A stretch of 64,000 nucleotides of DNA from Plotosus lineatus (Eukaryota > Chordata > Actinopteri > Siluriformes > Plotosidae): positions 85,061,050-85,125,049 of the forward strand of contig CM045729.1 of the NCBI GenBank assembly GCA_024760905.1. Reading direction: 5' to 3'. Below the pieces are notes generated by a model that was not told where the DNA came from, made no database searches, and was given only the letters and a program-made list of their open reading frames with translations. Positions 1 through 10,597 of the stretch are shown here, piece by piece; positions within the stretch are counted from its first letter, which is position 1, and each line of letters starts with the position of its first letter. A program made the translations under genes and the position numbers.

Positions 1-777
1 GTGCTACTACTAATATAACTACTGTACTGTACTACTATTGGTAGTAGTAGTAGTGGTACTACTACTACTAATATAAATATTACTACTACTATCACTACTA
101 TCACTACTAGTACTACTACTACTATTACAGCCAATATCACTACTCGTACTACTACTACTTCTAATAATAATAATAATAACACTAATACTAATACAACTAC
201 CACTACTATCAGTACTACTAATGTTATGACTACCACTACTCTCACTGCTACTATGATTAATAATATCACCACCACTACTACTACTACTACCACCATCACC
301 ACCACTACTACCACTACCACTACCACCATCACCACCACTACTACTACTACCACTACCACTACCGCCATCACCACCACTACTACTACTACTCCCACTACCA
401 CTACCACCATCACCACCTCCACTACTACTATCACCACCACCACCACTACCGCCAATCACCACCACTACTACTACTCCCACCACCACCATGACCACCACCA
501 CTACTACTACCACTACCACCATCACCACCACTACTACTACCACTACCACCATCACCACCACTATTACTACTACCACTACCACCATCACCACCACTATTAC
601 TACTACTACTACCACTACCACTACCGCCATCACCACCACTACTACTACTACTACCACTACCACGCCCACCATCACCACCACTACTACTACCACTACCGCC
701 ATCACCACCACCACCACCACTACTACTACAACCACAGCCACCATCACCACCACTATTACTACTACCACTACCGCCAT

Positions 778-810
<33 letters not shown>

Positions 811-880
811 CACTACCACGTCCACCATCACTACTACTACTACTACTACTGCTACTACTACTACTACCTCTTCTTAGGCC
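1..880. repeat. compound trinucleotide (ACT/CAC)n array
   Basis: Nearly all of the first 880 bases are ACT, ACC and CAC-type trinucleotides. From about 280 a higher-order pattern repeats: blocks of CAC/CAT triplets alternate with blocks of TAC, giving a minisatellite-like period of a few tens of bases. All six frames stay open because the unit is three bases long, so the poly-Thr, poly-His/Tyr, poly-Val and poly-Ser frames are not genes. It probably lies in an lcp1 intron, given the plastin exons to its right on the minus strand. Confidence 0.95.
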
Positions 881-1049
881 CCCTTCTTCAGTCATTGCAG
901 ACAATGGGTAACATCACATCCTGACACATTGTTGTTTATGACTCAGAAGGTCAAATGTGAGATGTACAGACCCTGCCACATTTGTTGCATCTGAGTAGAT
1001 CAGCTGTTGGCTGGGAGTCAGATATTCTATTGGTTCTCCTTGTATTAAC

Positions 1050-2890
1050 TCTGTCAATGAGGTCAGCTTCTCCTTTTGACAGTCCCTGATAAACTGCGTT
1101 CCACCATCTTGTTTGTTCTGCTGCTACCTATTCCCAGGACCCTGTTTCGATGCCAACAGCTTTTATGCCATTCTTGCAGGCATCTTTGTACCACAGCTTT
1201 GGTCGGCCAACAGATCTTTATTTATATGAAGAAAGCTCCCCATATAGCATGTCCTTGGGGATGTAACCATTTTCCATCTAGTGGAACTTCAAAGTTTGTC
1301 ATGTTTTTCCTGCCATTTTTTTGCCCAGGACACATTGGAGGCTAAGGTGGAAGGTGTTTAGCTAGTGATTTTTCTTGTCTGGAATATGTTGTCCAGGACT
1401 CACTGCCATACAGTAGTGTGCTGATTACGCAAGTGTTGTAGACAGACATCTTTGTTTAACAGTCAGCAACTTATTAGACCATACCCTTGTCCTCAGCCTT
1501 ACAAGTGTTGATGCAGCCTTTCCAATCTTCTCGTGAATCTCAGCATCGAGAGAAAGATTGTCGGAGATTGTGGAGCATGTGCCACTTCGAGGATGAAGAT
1601 ATCAATCCTGATGGTTGGTGGTGATATAGTGTATTGTGCCAAGATGTTAGTCTTTTTTATACTTTCGGTCAGACCAAACAGTTCCATGCCTCAGAGAAGC
1701 GGTCAATTAATTAATGTTTGGAGGTCTTCTTCTGTGTGGGTCACCAGTGCTCCATCATCTGTAAACAGTAGATCTCTGATCAATCCGATCCAGGTTTTGG
1801 TCCTGGTACACAGGCGGGCTGGATTGAATAGCTTGCCATCAGTTCGAGTGTGCAGGTAGACGCCTTCAGTGGCATCGTCAAAGATGTGCTTTAACAGCAG
1901 CGAAAAGAAGATTACGAAGGGTGTGGGAGCAAGCACACTGCCCTATTTGACACTATTTTTGATCTTGAGCATTTCTGGTATTCTGCCATCAAACTGTACT
2001 GTGCCCATTGTCTTGGAATGGATTGCCACTATGAGCTTCAGGAGTTTTGGTGGGCAACCAATCTTCTGTAACATCTGGAAAATGCCACTTCTGCTGACAA
2101 GATTGAAAGCCTTTGTGAGATCAATAGAGGCAATGTAAAGTGGCTTGTGTTATTCTGGGCATTTCTCCAGTAGCTGTCGTAGGGAGAATACTGTGTCAAA
2201 TATGGAGTGCTTTACATGGAATTTGCATTGAGATTCTGGATTCACTTGGTTTGCAAGCAGCTGTATCCATGACAGAATGACTCAAGCATACACCTTCCCA
2301 ACAATACTGAAGAGGGAAACTCCTCTGTAGTTGTTGAGGCACTTCTATGGCCTTTATTTTTGTAAGTATTGTAATCTTTGTGTCTCTCACGTCTTGAGGT
2401 ATGGTGCCGTCATGGCAACATTGATGAAGAATCTCATGAAGGGGTAGCAGTAGTGAGGTTTTGCACTTTTTGATAAGGACTGGTGGAATTTCATCTTGTC
2501 CGGTGGCCTTGCCTGAGCCCAAGCCATCAATGGCTTTGCTGGGTTCACTGATGGTTCAGTGTCTAACTCATCCATGATTGGTAAGCAGCCCATGGCCTCA
2601 AGGGCCTCCGTGGCCACCACATTCGCCCTGGAGTACAGTGCTGAATAGTACTCAACCCATCTTCCCATTTTGCTGATTCTTGTTCGTGATCAACTTGCCA
2701 GATGCTGACTTGTGGAAAGCGCTTTTTTTCTAGACTGTATCTAGGGCTTTCTTTATGCTGTTATATGTGCCCCTGATGAATCTTCTTGGATGTTATCACT
2801 AAGCTCAGTCCAGTATGCATTGGTGCAATGACGTGCAGTTATCTGGGCTTTGTTTGTTGTAGCTCTGAGGGATTTCTCTCGCATGGATGA
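1050..2890 (-). mobile_element. degraded LINE (non-LTR retrotransposon), RT region
   Basis: Reading on the minus strand gives reverse-transcriptase fragments: a segment near 2520-2340 with GKATGQDEIPPVLIKKCK, typical of the RT N-terminal region, then near 1936-1703 a segment with LIRDLLFTDDGALVTHTEE, where FTDD stands for the catalytic F/YxDD motif. The next part (1687-1499) resembles the thumb region after the catalytic site. Frames are broken several times, so it is inactive. Boundaries are approximate; I cannot assign the clade with confidence. Confidence 0.75.
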
Positions 2891-2894
2891 ATAT

Positions 2895-2927
<33 letters not shown>

Positions 2928-2929
2928 GA

Positions 2930-3778
2930 CCGTGTTTCCCCGAAAATAAGACAGGGCTTATATTCATTTTCATACCAAAATATGATATTAGGGCTTATTT
3001 TTAGGTGATGATGTATTTTACATTTTTCTCTATAACATGTCTTATAATATATCTTTGTCTTTATATATTCTTATTTCGTTCATCATTCATTTTCTGTAAC
3101 CGCTTCATCCTAATTAGGGTCGCGGGGAGGCTGGTGCCCATCCCAGCCAACTCAGGGCGAGGGCAGAGTACACCCGGGACAGCTCGCCAGGCCATCGCAG
3201 GGCGGAAAAACGCTGATGGCTTTTCAGCCTACTCTTGTCGAAAGTCAGCAATGGTTCTTTTACATGCCTCACACCATAGACAGTGAGAGACATGGCCCGC
3301 CTTTGATAACCCAGTTAGCTACACTGGGGGGGACAGTGACAACCTTGTGGAGAGTGGGACTCGAACCCCCAACTTTTGGATCAGCGATCCGGCGCCTTAT
3401 ACCACTAGACCACCACTGCCCCTTTTCTTATTTCGTTATATTTCTTTATTTTTAAAATATTTTAACCAGAACCGAATCGAGCAATTTTAGCGATTTTTAT
3501 GGACGCAAGTGTCTAAAGTTTTAAAGCAGTCGCTGATGTCATCGACTGAGTCTCAACGTGCAAGGATTGATGCTTGACAGCGTACCTTAGGTAAAGCTGC
3601 CTAATAGATGAGTCAGCGCTTCCACCTAGAGCCCTAGATTGAGCGAGTAGCAGGCCAATGAATTGCTGCCGCTCTCAACCAGGGCTTATTTTAAGGGGAG
3701 GACCTATATTAAAATCATCCTGTAAAATCACGCTACGTCTTATTTTGTGGTTAGGTCTTATTTTCATGGAAACATGGT
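2930..3778. mobile_element. MITE-like DNA transposon inside a (TAC)n tract
   Basis: Inverted ends are visible: the left end near 2932 reads CGTGTTTCCCCGAAAATAAG, and the reverse complement of the right end near 3778 reads CATGTTTCCATGAAAATAAG. Both flanks are (TAC)n, so the element jumped into a trinucleotide repeat. About 340 bases of the interval are a later SINE insertion; no transposase is present. The exact first and last bases are uncertain because the flanks are repetitive. Confidence 0.65.
3081..3424 (-). mobile_element. tRNA-derived SINE with 13-bp target duplication
   Basis: On the minus strand the element begins with GGGGCAGTGGTGGTCTAGTG, a tRNA-like A box, followed by a B box (GGTTCGAGTCC, about 3355-3365). 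It ends with a LINE-like tail ending in GGTTACAGAAAATGAATGA. It is flanked by a perfect 13-bp direct repeat TTCTTATTTCGTT at 3068-3080 and 3425-3437, the mark of LINE-assisted retroposition. It is the best-preserved copy of this family here; others lie at 23776, 31095, 46866 and 61590. Confidence 0.88.
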
Positions 3779-3835
3779 ACTACTACTACTACTACTACGA
3801 CTACCAATACCACTACTACAACTAAAATCAGCCCT

Positions 3836-3957
3836 GTGATGGCCTGGTGAACTGTCCAGGGTATACTCTGCCCTCTCCCGGAGTCGGCTGGGATGGGCGC
3901 CAGCCTCCCCACGACCCTAATTAGGATTAAGCAGTTACAGAAAATGAACAGATGAAC
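3836..3957 (+). mobile_element. SINE 3' tail fragment
   Basis: Only the 3' half of a tRNA-derived SINE is present, from the GATGGCCTGG block to the CTAATTAGGATTAAGCAGTT tail. It sits between trinucleotide repeats. No head or target duplication could be identified. Confidence 0.75.
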
Positions 3958-4130
3958 AACTACAATCACTACCAGTACTATCTTTTCTACCATCACAGTC
4001 ATCACCAACATGTCTACTACTACTACTACTGGTACCACTACTATTTCTAATACTACTATCACTGACACCACCACCACCACCACCACCACCAACAACAACA
4101 GCAACAACAACACTATAACTGTTACTAAGA
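3958..4130. repeat. (ACT)n/(ACC)n/(AAC)n trinucleotide repeat
   Basis: Imperfect ACT triplets pass into (ACC)n near 4069-4090 and then AAC triplets. Together with the tracts at 2895-2928 and 3778-3800 it continues the trinucleotide theme of the left end. Open frames across it are repeat artefacts. Confidence 0.85.
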
Positions 4131-4441
4131 TTTCTACTAATTATAAATATATCCACAAGCAACAATGAATGGGTGAAGCATCTTCCAATGTCAGGCCATA
4201 GCTATATGCAATTAAAACAAAGTTTCATCTTGATTGAATTGACCAAAATTTTTTGGAGAAAAAAAATGTGAGGCTGAAAACAAATGAAACAAATTTGGTG
4301 AATTTTTGACAAGATTTGTGGATGCAGGATATATATTTTATTGTTGTTTAAGAAACATCTGTCTTTTATTGCTATTTTTAAAAAAGGCACGAGATTGCAG
4401 TGCCTTCTGTGTAAATGGAGGTCCTGTGATCTACATACAGA

Positions 4442-4443
<2 letters not shown>

Positions 4444-4474
<31 letters not shown>
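4444..4474. repeat. (TG)15 microsatellite at an lcp1 5' splice site
   Basis: An uninterrupted TG tract on the plus strand; in the lcp1 transcript (minus strand) it reads (AC)n and begins directly after the donor GTATAC of the exon ending at 4479. CA-rich intronic elements next to donor sites are known binding sites for hnRNP L. Confidence 0.95.
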
Positions 4475-4477
<3 letters not shown>

Positions 4478-4478
4478 C

Positions 4479-4611
4479 CAGAGTACAATGCCATCTCCTA
4501 CAGCTGTGAACAGGTCATTTGAGCTTGGGTCCATGGGGAGGACGTGTTTGCAGTCAGGGTCTTTTTCCAAGGCCTTATTGATCCAGTTTACAAATGCTAC
4601 CTTCTCCTCCT
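4479..4611 (-). CDS. lcp1: plastin exon: start of calponin-homology domain 1
   Basis: This 133-bp exon encodes [20 protein letters not shown] and continues to GDGIVL, the opening of the first calponin-homology domain of plastin, which helps to bundle actin filaments. The acceptor is GTGTAG before AGGAGGAGAAG and the donor is CTCTG followed by GTATAC. The incoming phase (one G from the previous exon) rebuilds a Glu codon, and the outgoing TG would start the conserved Cys of the family (GIVLC). Both splice sites touch dinucleotide repeats, (UG)n upstream and (CA)n downstream. Skipping it would shift the frame because 133 is not a multiple of three. The next coding exon was not found down to position 1. 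Confidence 0.92.
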
Positions 4612-4618
4612 CTACACG

Positions 4619-4621
<3 letters not shown>

Positions 4622-4678
<57 letters not shown>
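4622..4678. repeat. (CA)28 microsatellite at an lcp1 3' splice site
   Basis: An uninterrupted CA tract on the plus strand. In the transcript it is (UG)n ending 10 nt before the acceptor AG of the 4479-4611 exon, in the place where a polypyrimidine tract is expected. UG tracts at acceptors are known TDP-43 sites (for example CFTR exon 9). Confidence 0.95.
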
Positions 4679-4680
<2 letters not shown>

Positions 4681-4882
4681 TCACGTATACTAAAATATAT
4701 TATACAAGTGATTTTCTTTCCACAGGAAAATGAGCTCACAGCCTTCACACTTCCAGTCCTCTGTTTCACCTCCCTTACATTGCAGCAGATACACAATATG
4801 TCATGACGTTTTCTCAAATAAGTTGACTATTTTGTTCTGTAGTAGTTTGAATCAAAGCTGATAAACTCTGTGGGTGTCAGAC

Positions 4883-5006
4883 CTGAGTATGAGTGTTGTG
4901 TGCCCGATTGCTCTGAAGTTCCCGCTACTGCGTAGATCCCCTCCTTCTTATTGATGGCCTTACGGAAGGTTTTGGCCACATCTGTGCTCTTCAGCTCATG
5001 AAAGAC
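4883..5006 (-). CDS. lcp1: plastin exon: linker between EF hands and CH domain 1
   Basis: This 124-bp exon encodes [20 protein letters not shown] and continues to [13 protein letters not shown], the highly conserved linker between the EF-hand headpiece and the actin-binding core of plastins. The acceptor is CATTCCAG before GTCTTTCATG; the donor follows TACTCAG as GTCTGA. It enters in phase 0 after EFAK of the upstream exon and leaves one base (G) for the next. [19 protein letters not shown] and GTSEQS fit L-plastin better than T- or I-plastin. Confidence 0.93.
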
Positions 5007-5189
5007 CTGGAATGAGGAGTAACACAAAAAATTAAAAAGAACAGCATTTTCAAATGTATGTAGGATCATTGTGGAGAGGTTGACAGGTGGTGCTGGAACT
5101 CAAACCCCTCCAATCAGTAATCTAGAGCATTAAGCTACTGCCTAAAAAGAATCAAGAACACCATGAACTTGTTAAATAAGAAGACTGTC

Positions 5190-5450
5190 CAAGATACGTC
5201 CATCCATCCATCATCTGTATCGGATATCCATCAGGAGTCAATCCCAGCTGAGTTCAGGTGATAGGTAGTTACACGCTGAGCACATCACCAGTCTATTATG
5301 ATGATGAACACCTATCCATTCATACTCACATTCACATCTATGGGGAATTTAAGTATGAATATGGAAGGATAACCAACTGGAGTTTAGGTAGAACATGCAA
5401 ACCTTTCAGTGAAGTACCCTTGACCCTCTATGACTATAACTTGTGAATTA
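5190..5450 (-). mobile_element. degraded V-SINE-like copy in an lcp1 intron
   Basis: Minus-strand remnants of the DANA/V-SINE-like body, including the GGAGTCAATCCCAGCTGAG and GTAGAACATGCAAACC blocks. It is heavily diverged and its ends are approximate. Confidence 0.5.
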
Positions 5451-5514
5451 CCATTGAATAGACAAGCACTATTTATTAATTTATTCAATTGCCAAACCAC
5501 ATAATATGACCCGA

Positions 5515-5745
5515 GTTATGGGAAAGTTGAAGCCTATCTCAACCAAGCCTATCTCACCCTGCACGGCTCACCAGTAAATCACGAAGCCAAGACATACACA
5601 ATCATTCACATTCACACTCTCATTTACACCTGAGGGCAATTTGGAACAGCCAGTTAGCCCAATGTGCATGAATCTACACAGGAATGTCCTCACTGTGCCC
5701 AGAACTACAACTCAGGACTTTTTTTTGCTTTGAGGTGGACGTGCT
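5515..5745 (-). mobile_element. degraded V-SINE-like copy in an lcp1 intron
   Basis: A second minus-strand remnant of the same family, with the CATTCACATTCACACTCTCA and GGCAATTTGGAACAGCCAG blocks. It ends about 50 bases before the donor side of the 5799-5962 exon. Confidence 0.6.
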
Positions 5746-5798
5746 GTCTGCACTCTGAACTTTCTTGTATGAATTGTTTACAATGTGTTCTTAATCAC

Positions 5799-5962
5799 CT
5801 TCGCAAACTCATCGAATGTAATTTTGCCATCCTTATCTTGGTCCATGGTTTGACTGAGCTCCTGGATGATTTCACGAACTCGGTATCCCGGCAGAGGAAG
5901 ATTGGCAACTTTAAACAGCTCATTCAGCTCATTTGTGCTGATGTATCCATTCGAGTCCAGAT
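5799..5962 (-). CDS. lcp1: plastin exon: EF-hand pair
   Basis: This 164-bp exon encodes [18 protein letters not shown], then [14 protein letters not shown], then [15 protein letters not shown]: the two calcium-binding EF-hand loops (D-L-D-S-N-G and D-Q-D-K-D-G) with the plastin signature between them. The acceptor is CTTTCCTCCAG; the donor is AAG followed by GTGATT. Phase 1 entry rebuilds the first Asp with the G left by the start exon; exit is phase 0. Two EF hands ahead of actin-binding CH domains is the plastin/fimbrin layout, in which calcium loosens bundling. Confidence 0.93.
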
Positions 5963-6576
5963 CTGGAGGAAAGGTTAAAGATCATACATAATCCTAATCA
6001 TCGGTTTTGTACCATAGATTATTATTGTGTTGCCATTTATTTAAAAAAAAAAAAACAATAACATTTAACTTGTATGGAAAGAGTCTTCCGTGTCAGTGCT
6101 GAGTAACAGACAGAGGTAAAACTATAACTTTTTATAATGAAAAAGGTTCCGAAGAAGGGAACTACTTTTTTTGTAGCACCAGTAAGCCAAGTGTTAACAG
6201 GAACTAACTTCTTTTAAAATGATCCAGAATATTAAAAATAACTGCTCTACAAGAGGATAGAAAATGTGTAATGTTCCCTCAATAAAAAAATTATAATAAT
6301 CACTGGCAAATTTCAGATGTGCAGCAATAAACATACACATATTATGTTGTAAAATGTATACCCCCCCCCCCCCCCCCGAGGATTTTCCCTTAAAATCAGG
6401 AATTAAAATTGTATTTGATGAGGTTTTATCAGTCAATTTATAACAGTAAGTACAAGAAATAATAAAAAAAAATGTTCTTGAGAAGCAAACAAGAAATAGG
6501 ACTAACAGCAATCATGAGCATGTCAAACTATTCACCCACACAGTCAGTACTTTTGCAGCAATTACAGCTGTAAGTC

Positions 6577-8683
6577 GTTTCCCTTCAGGGGTCGCCACAG
6601 CAAACCATCCGCCTCCATCTCACCCTGTCCTCTGCATCTTCTACTCTTACTCCAACTCCCTTCATGTCCTCCTTCACCACATCCATAAATCTTCTCCTTG
6701 GTCTTCCTGTCGGCCTTCTGCCTGGTAGTTCCAACCTCAGCATCCTACTACCAATATACTCACTATCCCTCCTCTGTACATGTCCAAACCATCTCAATCT
6801 AGCCTCTCTGACTTTGTCTCCAAAACCTCCAACATGTGCTGTGCCTCTGATGTACTCCTATCCATCCTCGTTACTCCCAAAGAGAACCTCAACATTTTCA
6901 TCTCTGCTACCTCCAGCTCTGCCTCCTGTCTTTTCCCCAGGGCCACTGTCTCTAAACCATACAACATCGCTGGCCTCATCATCGTCTTGTACACTTTTCC
7001 GTTCATTCTCGCCGATACCTTCCTATCACACATCACACCAGACACTTTTCTCCAACCATTCTAACCTGCCTGCACACGCTTCTTCACCTCTTTTCCACAC
7101 TCTCCATTGCTCTGGATTGTCAAGCCGAAGTACTTAAAATCCTCCACCTTCCTTATCTCTGCTCCCTGTAACCTCACCGTTCCTCTTGGGTCATTGTCAT
7201 TCACACGCATGTATTCTGTCTTACTGAGGCTAACCTTCATTCCTTTCCTTTCCAGGGCATACCTCCACCTCTCTAGATTTTCCTGCACTTGCCACTCCAG
7301 ACTTCCTCATACAATACCACAGTTCTTCTCTCGACACCCAGTCATATGCTTTCTCCAGATCCACAAAGGCACAATGCAGCTCCCTCTGACCTTCTCGGTA
7401 CTTCTCTATTAACATTCTCAAAGCAAACACTGCATCTGTGGTGCTCTTTATTGTTGTTCACAAATGCTGACCTCTGCCCTTAGTCTAGCTTCTATTCTTT
7501 CCCATCACTTCATCGTATGGCTCATCAACTTTATCCCTCTGTAGTTGGCACAACTCTTCACGTCTCCCTTGTTCTTAAAAATGGGCACCATCACACTTCT
7601 CCTCCATTCCTCCGGTATCTGCTCACTCTCTAAGAACTTGTTGAATGTTCTTGTCAGAAAATCTACTGCTGCCTCTCCTAGACACTTCCATACCTAATCT
7701 TTGCTACTTCCTGGTCCTCAACGGTCACCTCTTCTACTCTTTTTTCTCTCTCATTTTCGTCATTCATCAGCTCTTCAAAGTACTCTTTCCATCTTCCCAG
7801 CACACTTCTGTCATCAGTCAATACATTTCCCACCCTATCCTTAATCACTCTAACTTGCTGCAGGTCCTTACTATCACTATTTCTCTGTTGTGCCAACCTG
7901 TATAAATCATTTTCTCCCTCCTTACTGTCCAACCTATCATACAAGTCATCATACGCACTCTGTTTGGCCTTTGACACCGCTACCTTCACCTTACGCTGTG
8001 TCTCCCTGTACTCCTGTTTACTCTCTTCGGTCCTCTCTATGTCCCATTTCTTCTTTGCTGACCTCTTCTTTTGTACACACTCCTGCACTTCCTCATTCCA
8101 CCACCAAGTTTCCTTATCTACTGTCCTTCCAGAGGACACACAAAGTACTGTCCTACCTGTCTCCCTGATCACATTAGCTGTAGTTGTAAAGTCATCTGGA
8201 AGCACTTCCTGACTACCTAAAACCTGTTTCAACTCCTCCTTGAAGACAACATGACACTCTTCCTTTTTCCAGCTTCCACCACTTTGTCTTCTGTTCTGCC
8301 TTTGCCCTCTTCATCTTTCTTATCATCAGCATCATCCTGCACACCACCATCCTATGCTGTTTGGCAACACTCTCACCCGCTACTACTTTGCAGTCACTGA
8401 CATCCTTCAAATTACATCGACTTCACAAGATGTAGTCTACCTGTGTGCTCCTGCCTCCACTTTTATAAGTCACCCTATGCTCCTGTCTCTTCTGGAAGAA
8501 AGTATTCACCACAGCCATTTCCATCCTTTTCGCAAAATCTATCAACATCTTTCCTTCTGTGTTCCTGTCCTGGATACCAAATCCGCCCATCACTTCCTCG
8601 TCCCCTCTGTTGCCTGCCCCAACATGTTCATTGAAGTCTGCATCAATGACCACTCATTCACCTCTGCGGGTACTCTGCATCAC
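6577..8683 (-). mobile_element. 5'-truncated LINE (non-LTR retrotransposon), family B
   Basis: Minus-strand fragments run from the endonuclease end (8653-8423: ADFNEHVGAGNRGDEEVM and RSTQVDYIL) through the linker (8232-7678) and RT (7430-7230: ALRMLIEKYREGQRELHCAF) to the C-terminal WFGHVQRRDSEYIG (6797). Frames are broken by many indels. The 3' end is GGCGACCCCTGAAGGGAAA. A 14-bp target duplication with one mismatch (TACAGCTGTAAGTC at 6563-6576; TACAGCTGCAAGTC at 8684-8697) fixes both ends. Sister copies are at 57965-61473 and 62214-63090. Confidence 0.9.
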
Positions 8684-8764
8684 TACAGCTGCAAGTCTCT
8701 TTGGGTATATTTTTTATGAGCTTGGTACTTTATAAGCCACTCAAATGTTTGCCATTCTCATTCT

Positions 8765-9420
8765 CCTCCTCCTCTGCTTAATCCAGGATTGGATTTCGGG
8801 ACAACAGCCTAATTAATGAGGTCCAGACATCCCTCTTCCCATTAACTTCCTCCAACCATTCCAGGGTGACAACAACACAGTCCCAGACCAGCCGAGAAAC
8901 CTCCAGCATGTTATGGGTTGACCCCAGGGTTTCTTTCTGATTGGACATGCCTGAAACAACAAACCATGGAGGCATTTGGGAGGCATAATCAGATCGGGCA
9001 TCTCAACTGGCTCCTCTGAACATGGAGAAGCAGCAGTTCTACTCCAAGCTCCTCCGAGATGGCTGAGCTTCTCACCCTTTCTCTAAGGGAGAGCCCCACC
9101 ACCCTGTAAAGGAAGCTCATTTCAACCGCTTGTATCAGCAATCTTGTTCTTTCGGTCACTGTCCAAAGCTTGTAAACATAGGTGAGTTTTGGAACATAGA
9201 TTGACTGATAGATTGAGAGCTTTGCCTTGTGACTCCGCTCCCTCTTCACCACAATAAACAGTTACAAGTTTCTCTTTAACAATCAGATTGCGGCAGCCTC
9301 TGTTGTAATCTCACGCTCCATCCTTTGCTCACTCATGAACAAGACCCGGGACACTTGAACTTCTTCACTTAGGGCAGGACCTCATTCCAGACCCAAAGGG
9401 TGCAGAAAAAAATGAGGTAT
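8765..9420 (-). mobile_element. Rex3-like LINE, 3' part
   Basis: The minus strand encodes SHKAKLSIYQSIYVPKLTYV and EMSFLYRVVGLSLRERVRSS, the C-terminal region shared with the Rex3-like copy at 40262-41680. It is 5' truncated and frame-broken. It lies between the family-B LINE and the lcp1 start exon, about 130 bases from the latter. Confidence 0.8.
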
Positions 9421-9550
9421 GTAATACCTTAGAGATTAGATTACCATTCAGCTAGTTTAATGAAACCATACACAAACTGTGGTGATTACTGGGAACATTT
9501 TGCACATTGCTGATTATACTGTCTGCCATGTGTAGTAACTCCTCACTTAC

Positions 9551-9622
9551 CCACTTTGCTGAAGGCCTCTCGCATGTCCTCCATCTCCTCAGAGGAAATT
9601 GTTGCTGTGCTGGCCATCTTTT
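9551..9622 (-). CDS. lcp1: plastin exon with start codon
   Basis: The coding part runs from ATG at 9617-9615 to 9551 and encodes MASTATISSEEMEDMREAFS plus KV, followed by one G. This matches the plastin N-terminus, where SxEEMxxxREAF starts the first EF-hand helix. The acceptor is TTCTAACAG before AAAAG, giving five untranslated bases before the ATG; the donor is a consensus GTAAGTGAG. An intron just before the start codon implies a separate 5' UTR exon upstream. The wording of this N-terminus is between L- and I-plastin, but the other exons favour lcp1. Confidence 0.87.
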
Positions 9623-9948
9623 CTGTTAGAATAAATAAATAAATAAATACATAAATAAATTTTAAACATAACCTTTATGATACGTAACTGCAGAAAATAG
9701 TGCAATACACACAATACTGTATATATGTCTTTATCTTAGGAATACAAATATACCACAGTATACGTATATCCAAACATATGTACAGTATAAACTTTTGTAA
9801 GCAAACTATGATACAGAAGGTCTTTGTGTGGTTTTCATTTTTCCCTTCTGGTGGAACTGTGAGACACAAACACTGTTTTGGCATGATGCCTATGCACAAA
9901 GCAAGATCCATTAAGACATGGTATGCTATGGTTGCAATATAGTACCAT

Positions 9949-10165
9949 AGGGATCCCCAATCCTGTTCCGTGTTAATCCACCTACCCAAAGACATTCATT
10001 CCAACCCTAATTATGCCCACATGACCATCCAATCATTAAATCATGATATAAGACTTGGAAATGAAGACTAAAAAGCAATGATTGGATTTGTCAGATGGGC
10101 CTCATTAGGATTGGAGTAAAAAAATTTCGGAAACTAGATAACCAGGACCAGTATTTGGCACCTGG
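9949..10165. mobile_element. hAT-like MITE remnant
   Basis: The left end reads GGGATCCCCAATCCTGTTCC and the reverse complement of the right end reads CTCCAGGTGCCAAATACTGG, related to fish non-autonomous hAT-type elements with ends of the GGGxTTCCCAATCCTG kind. It is small and without coding capacity; the assignment rests on memory of the family. Confidence 0.45.
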
Positions 10166-10540
10166 AGTACAAGCACTAAAGTTTCCTCCTGCACAGAACC
10201 CAAACGTTAACTTTGAAATAAACAGGAACGCTGACTGCACCCAGACCTCCTTTACAACCCAACATCAGCGCTTGACCTTCTCACTAATGTACATGTCGAC
10301 AAATGAAACTATATACCGCCAGGGCGTCAAAATCTAGTGGAAAGTCTTTACAAAAGACAGGAAGCTATGGTTAGGGGTTCACATACCTTTGTACATTTCT
10401 CTGTTAAATTACATCATTCTAGACCAGAGTTTAGTAGTTGGTCATGAGATGGTGTGTAATGAGTGTATGTTTCCGCTTTTCTCACAAACAGGTTTCTTAA
10501 GGCATGCAAGAAAGCGTTTATTTTCACACCGGGGAATTTC

Positions 10541-10542
10541 AT

Positions 10543-10573
<31 letters not shown>

Positions 10574-10597
10574 CGCTCTCTCTCTCTCTCTCTCTGC
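10541..10597. repeat. (TC)n microsatellite
   Basis: An interrupted TC/TTTC tract. The frames through it (Ser-Leu and Arg-Glu repeats) are artefacts. Confidence 0.9.

Larger units (their letters stand above)
5963..9550 (-). other. lcp1: lcp1 intron between start and EF-hand exons
   Basis: The intron is about 3.6 kb and mostly two minus-strand LINE insertions (6577-8683 and 8765-9420). A run of 17 C lies at 6361-6377. In 5963-6560 apart from this run I see AT-rich sequence without recognisable exons. Confidence 0.85.

Noticed and set aside
19..924. Long Val-rich, Ser/Gly-rich, Thr-rich and His/Tyr-rich frames
   Set aside because: All are readings of one trinucleotide array; no start context, no domain, no codon bias.
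6664..8719. Several plus-strand Ser/Leu/Pro-rich frames of 60-160 codons
   Set aside because: They are antisense readings of the family-B LINE; the same pattern recurs at 58090-60800.
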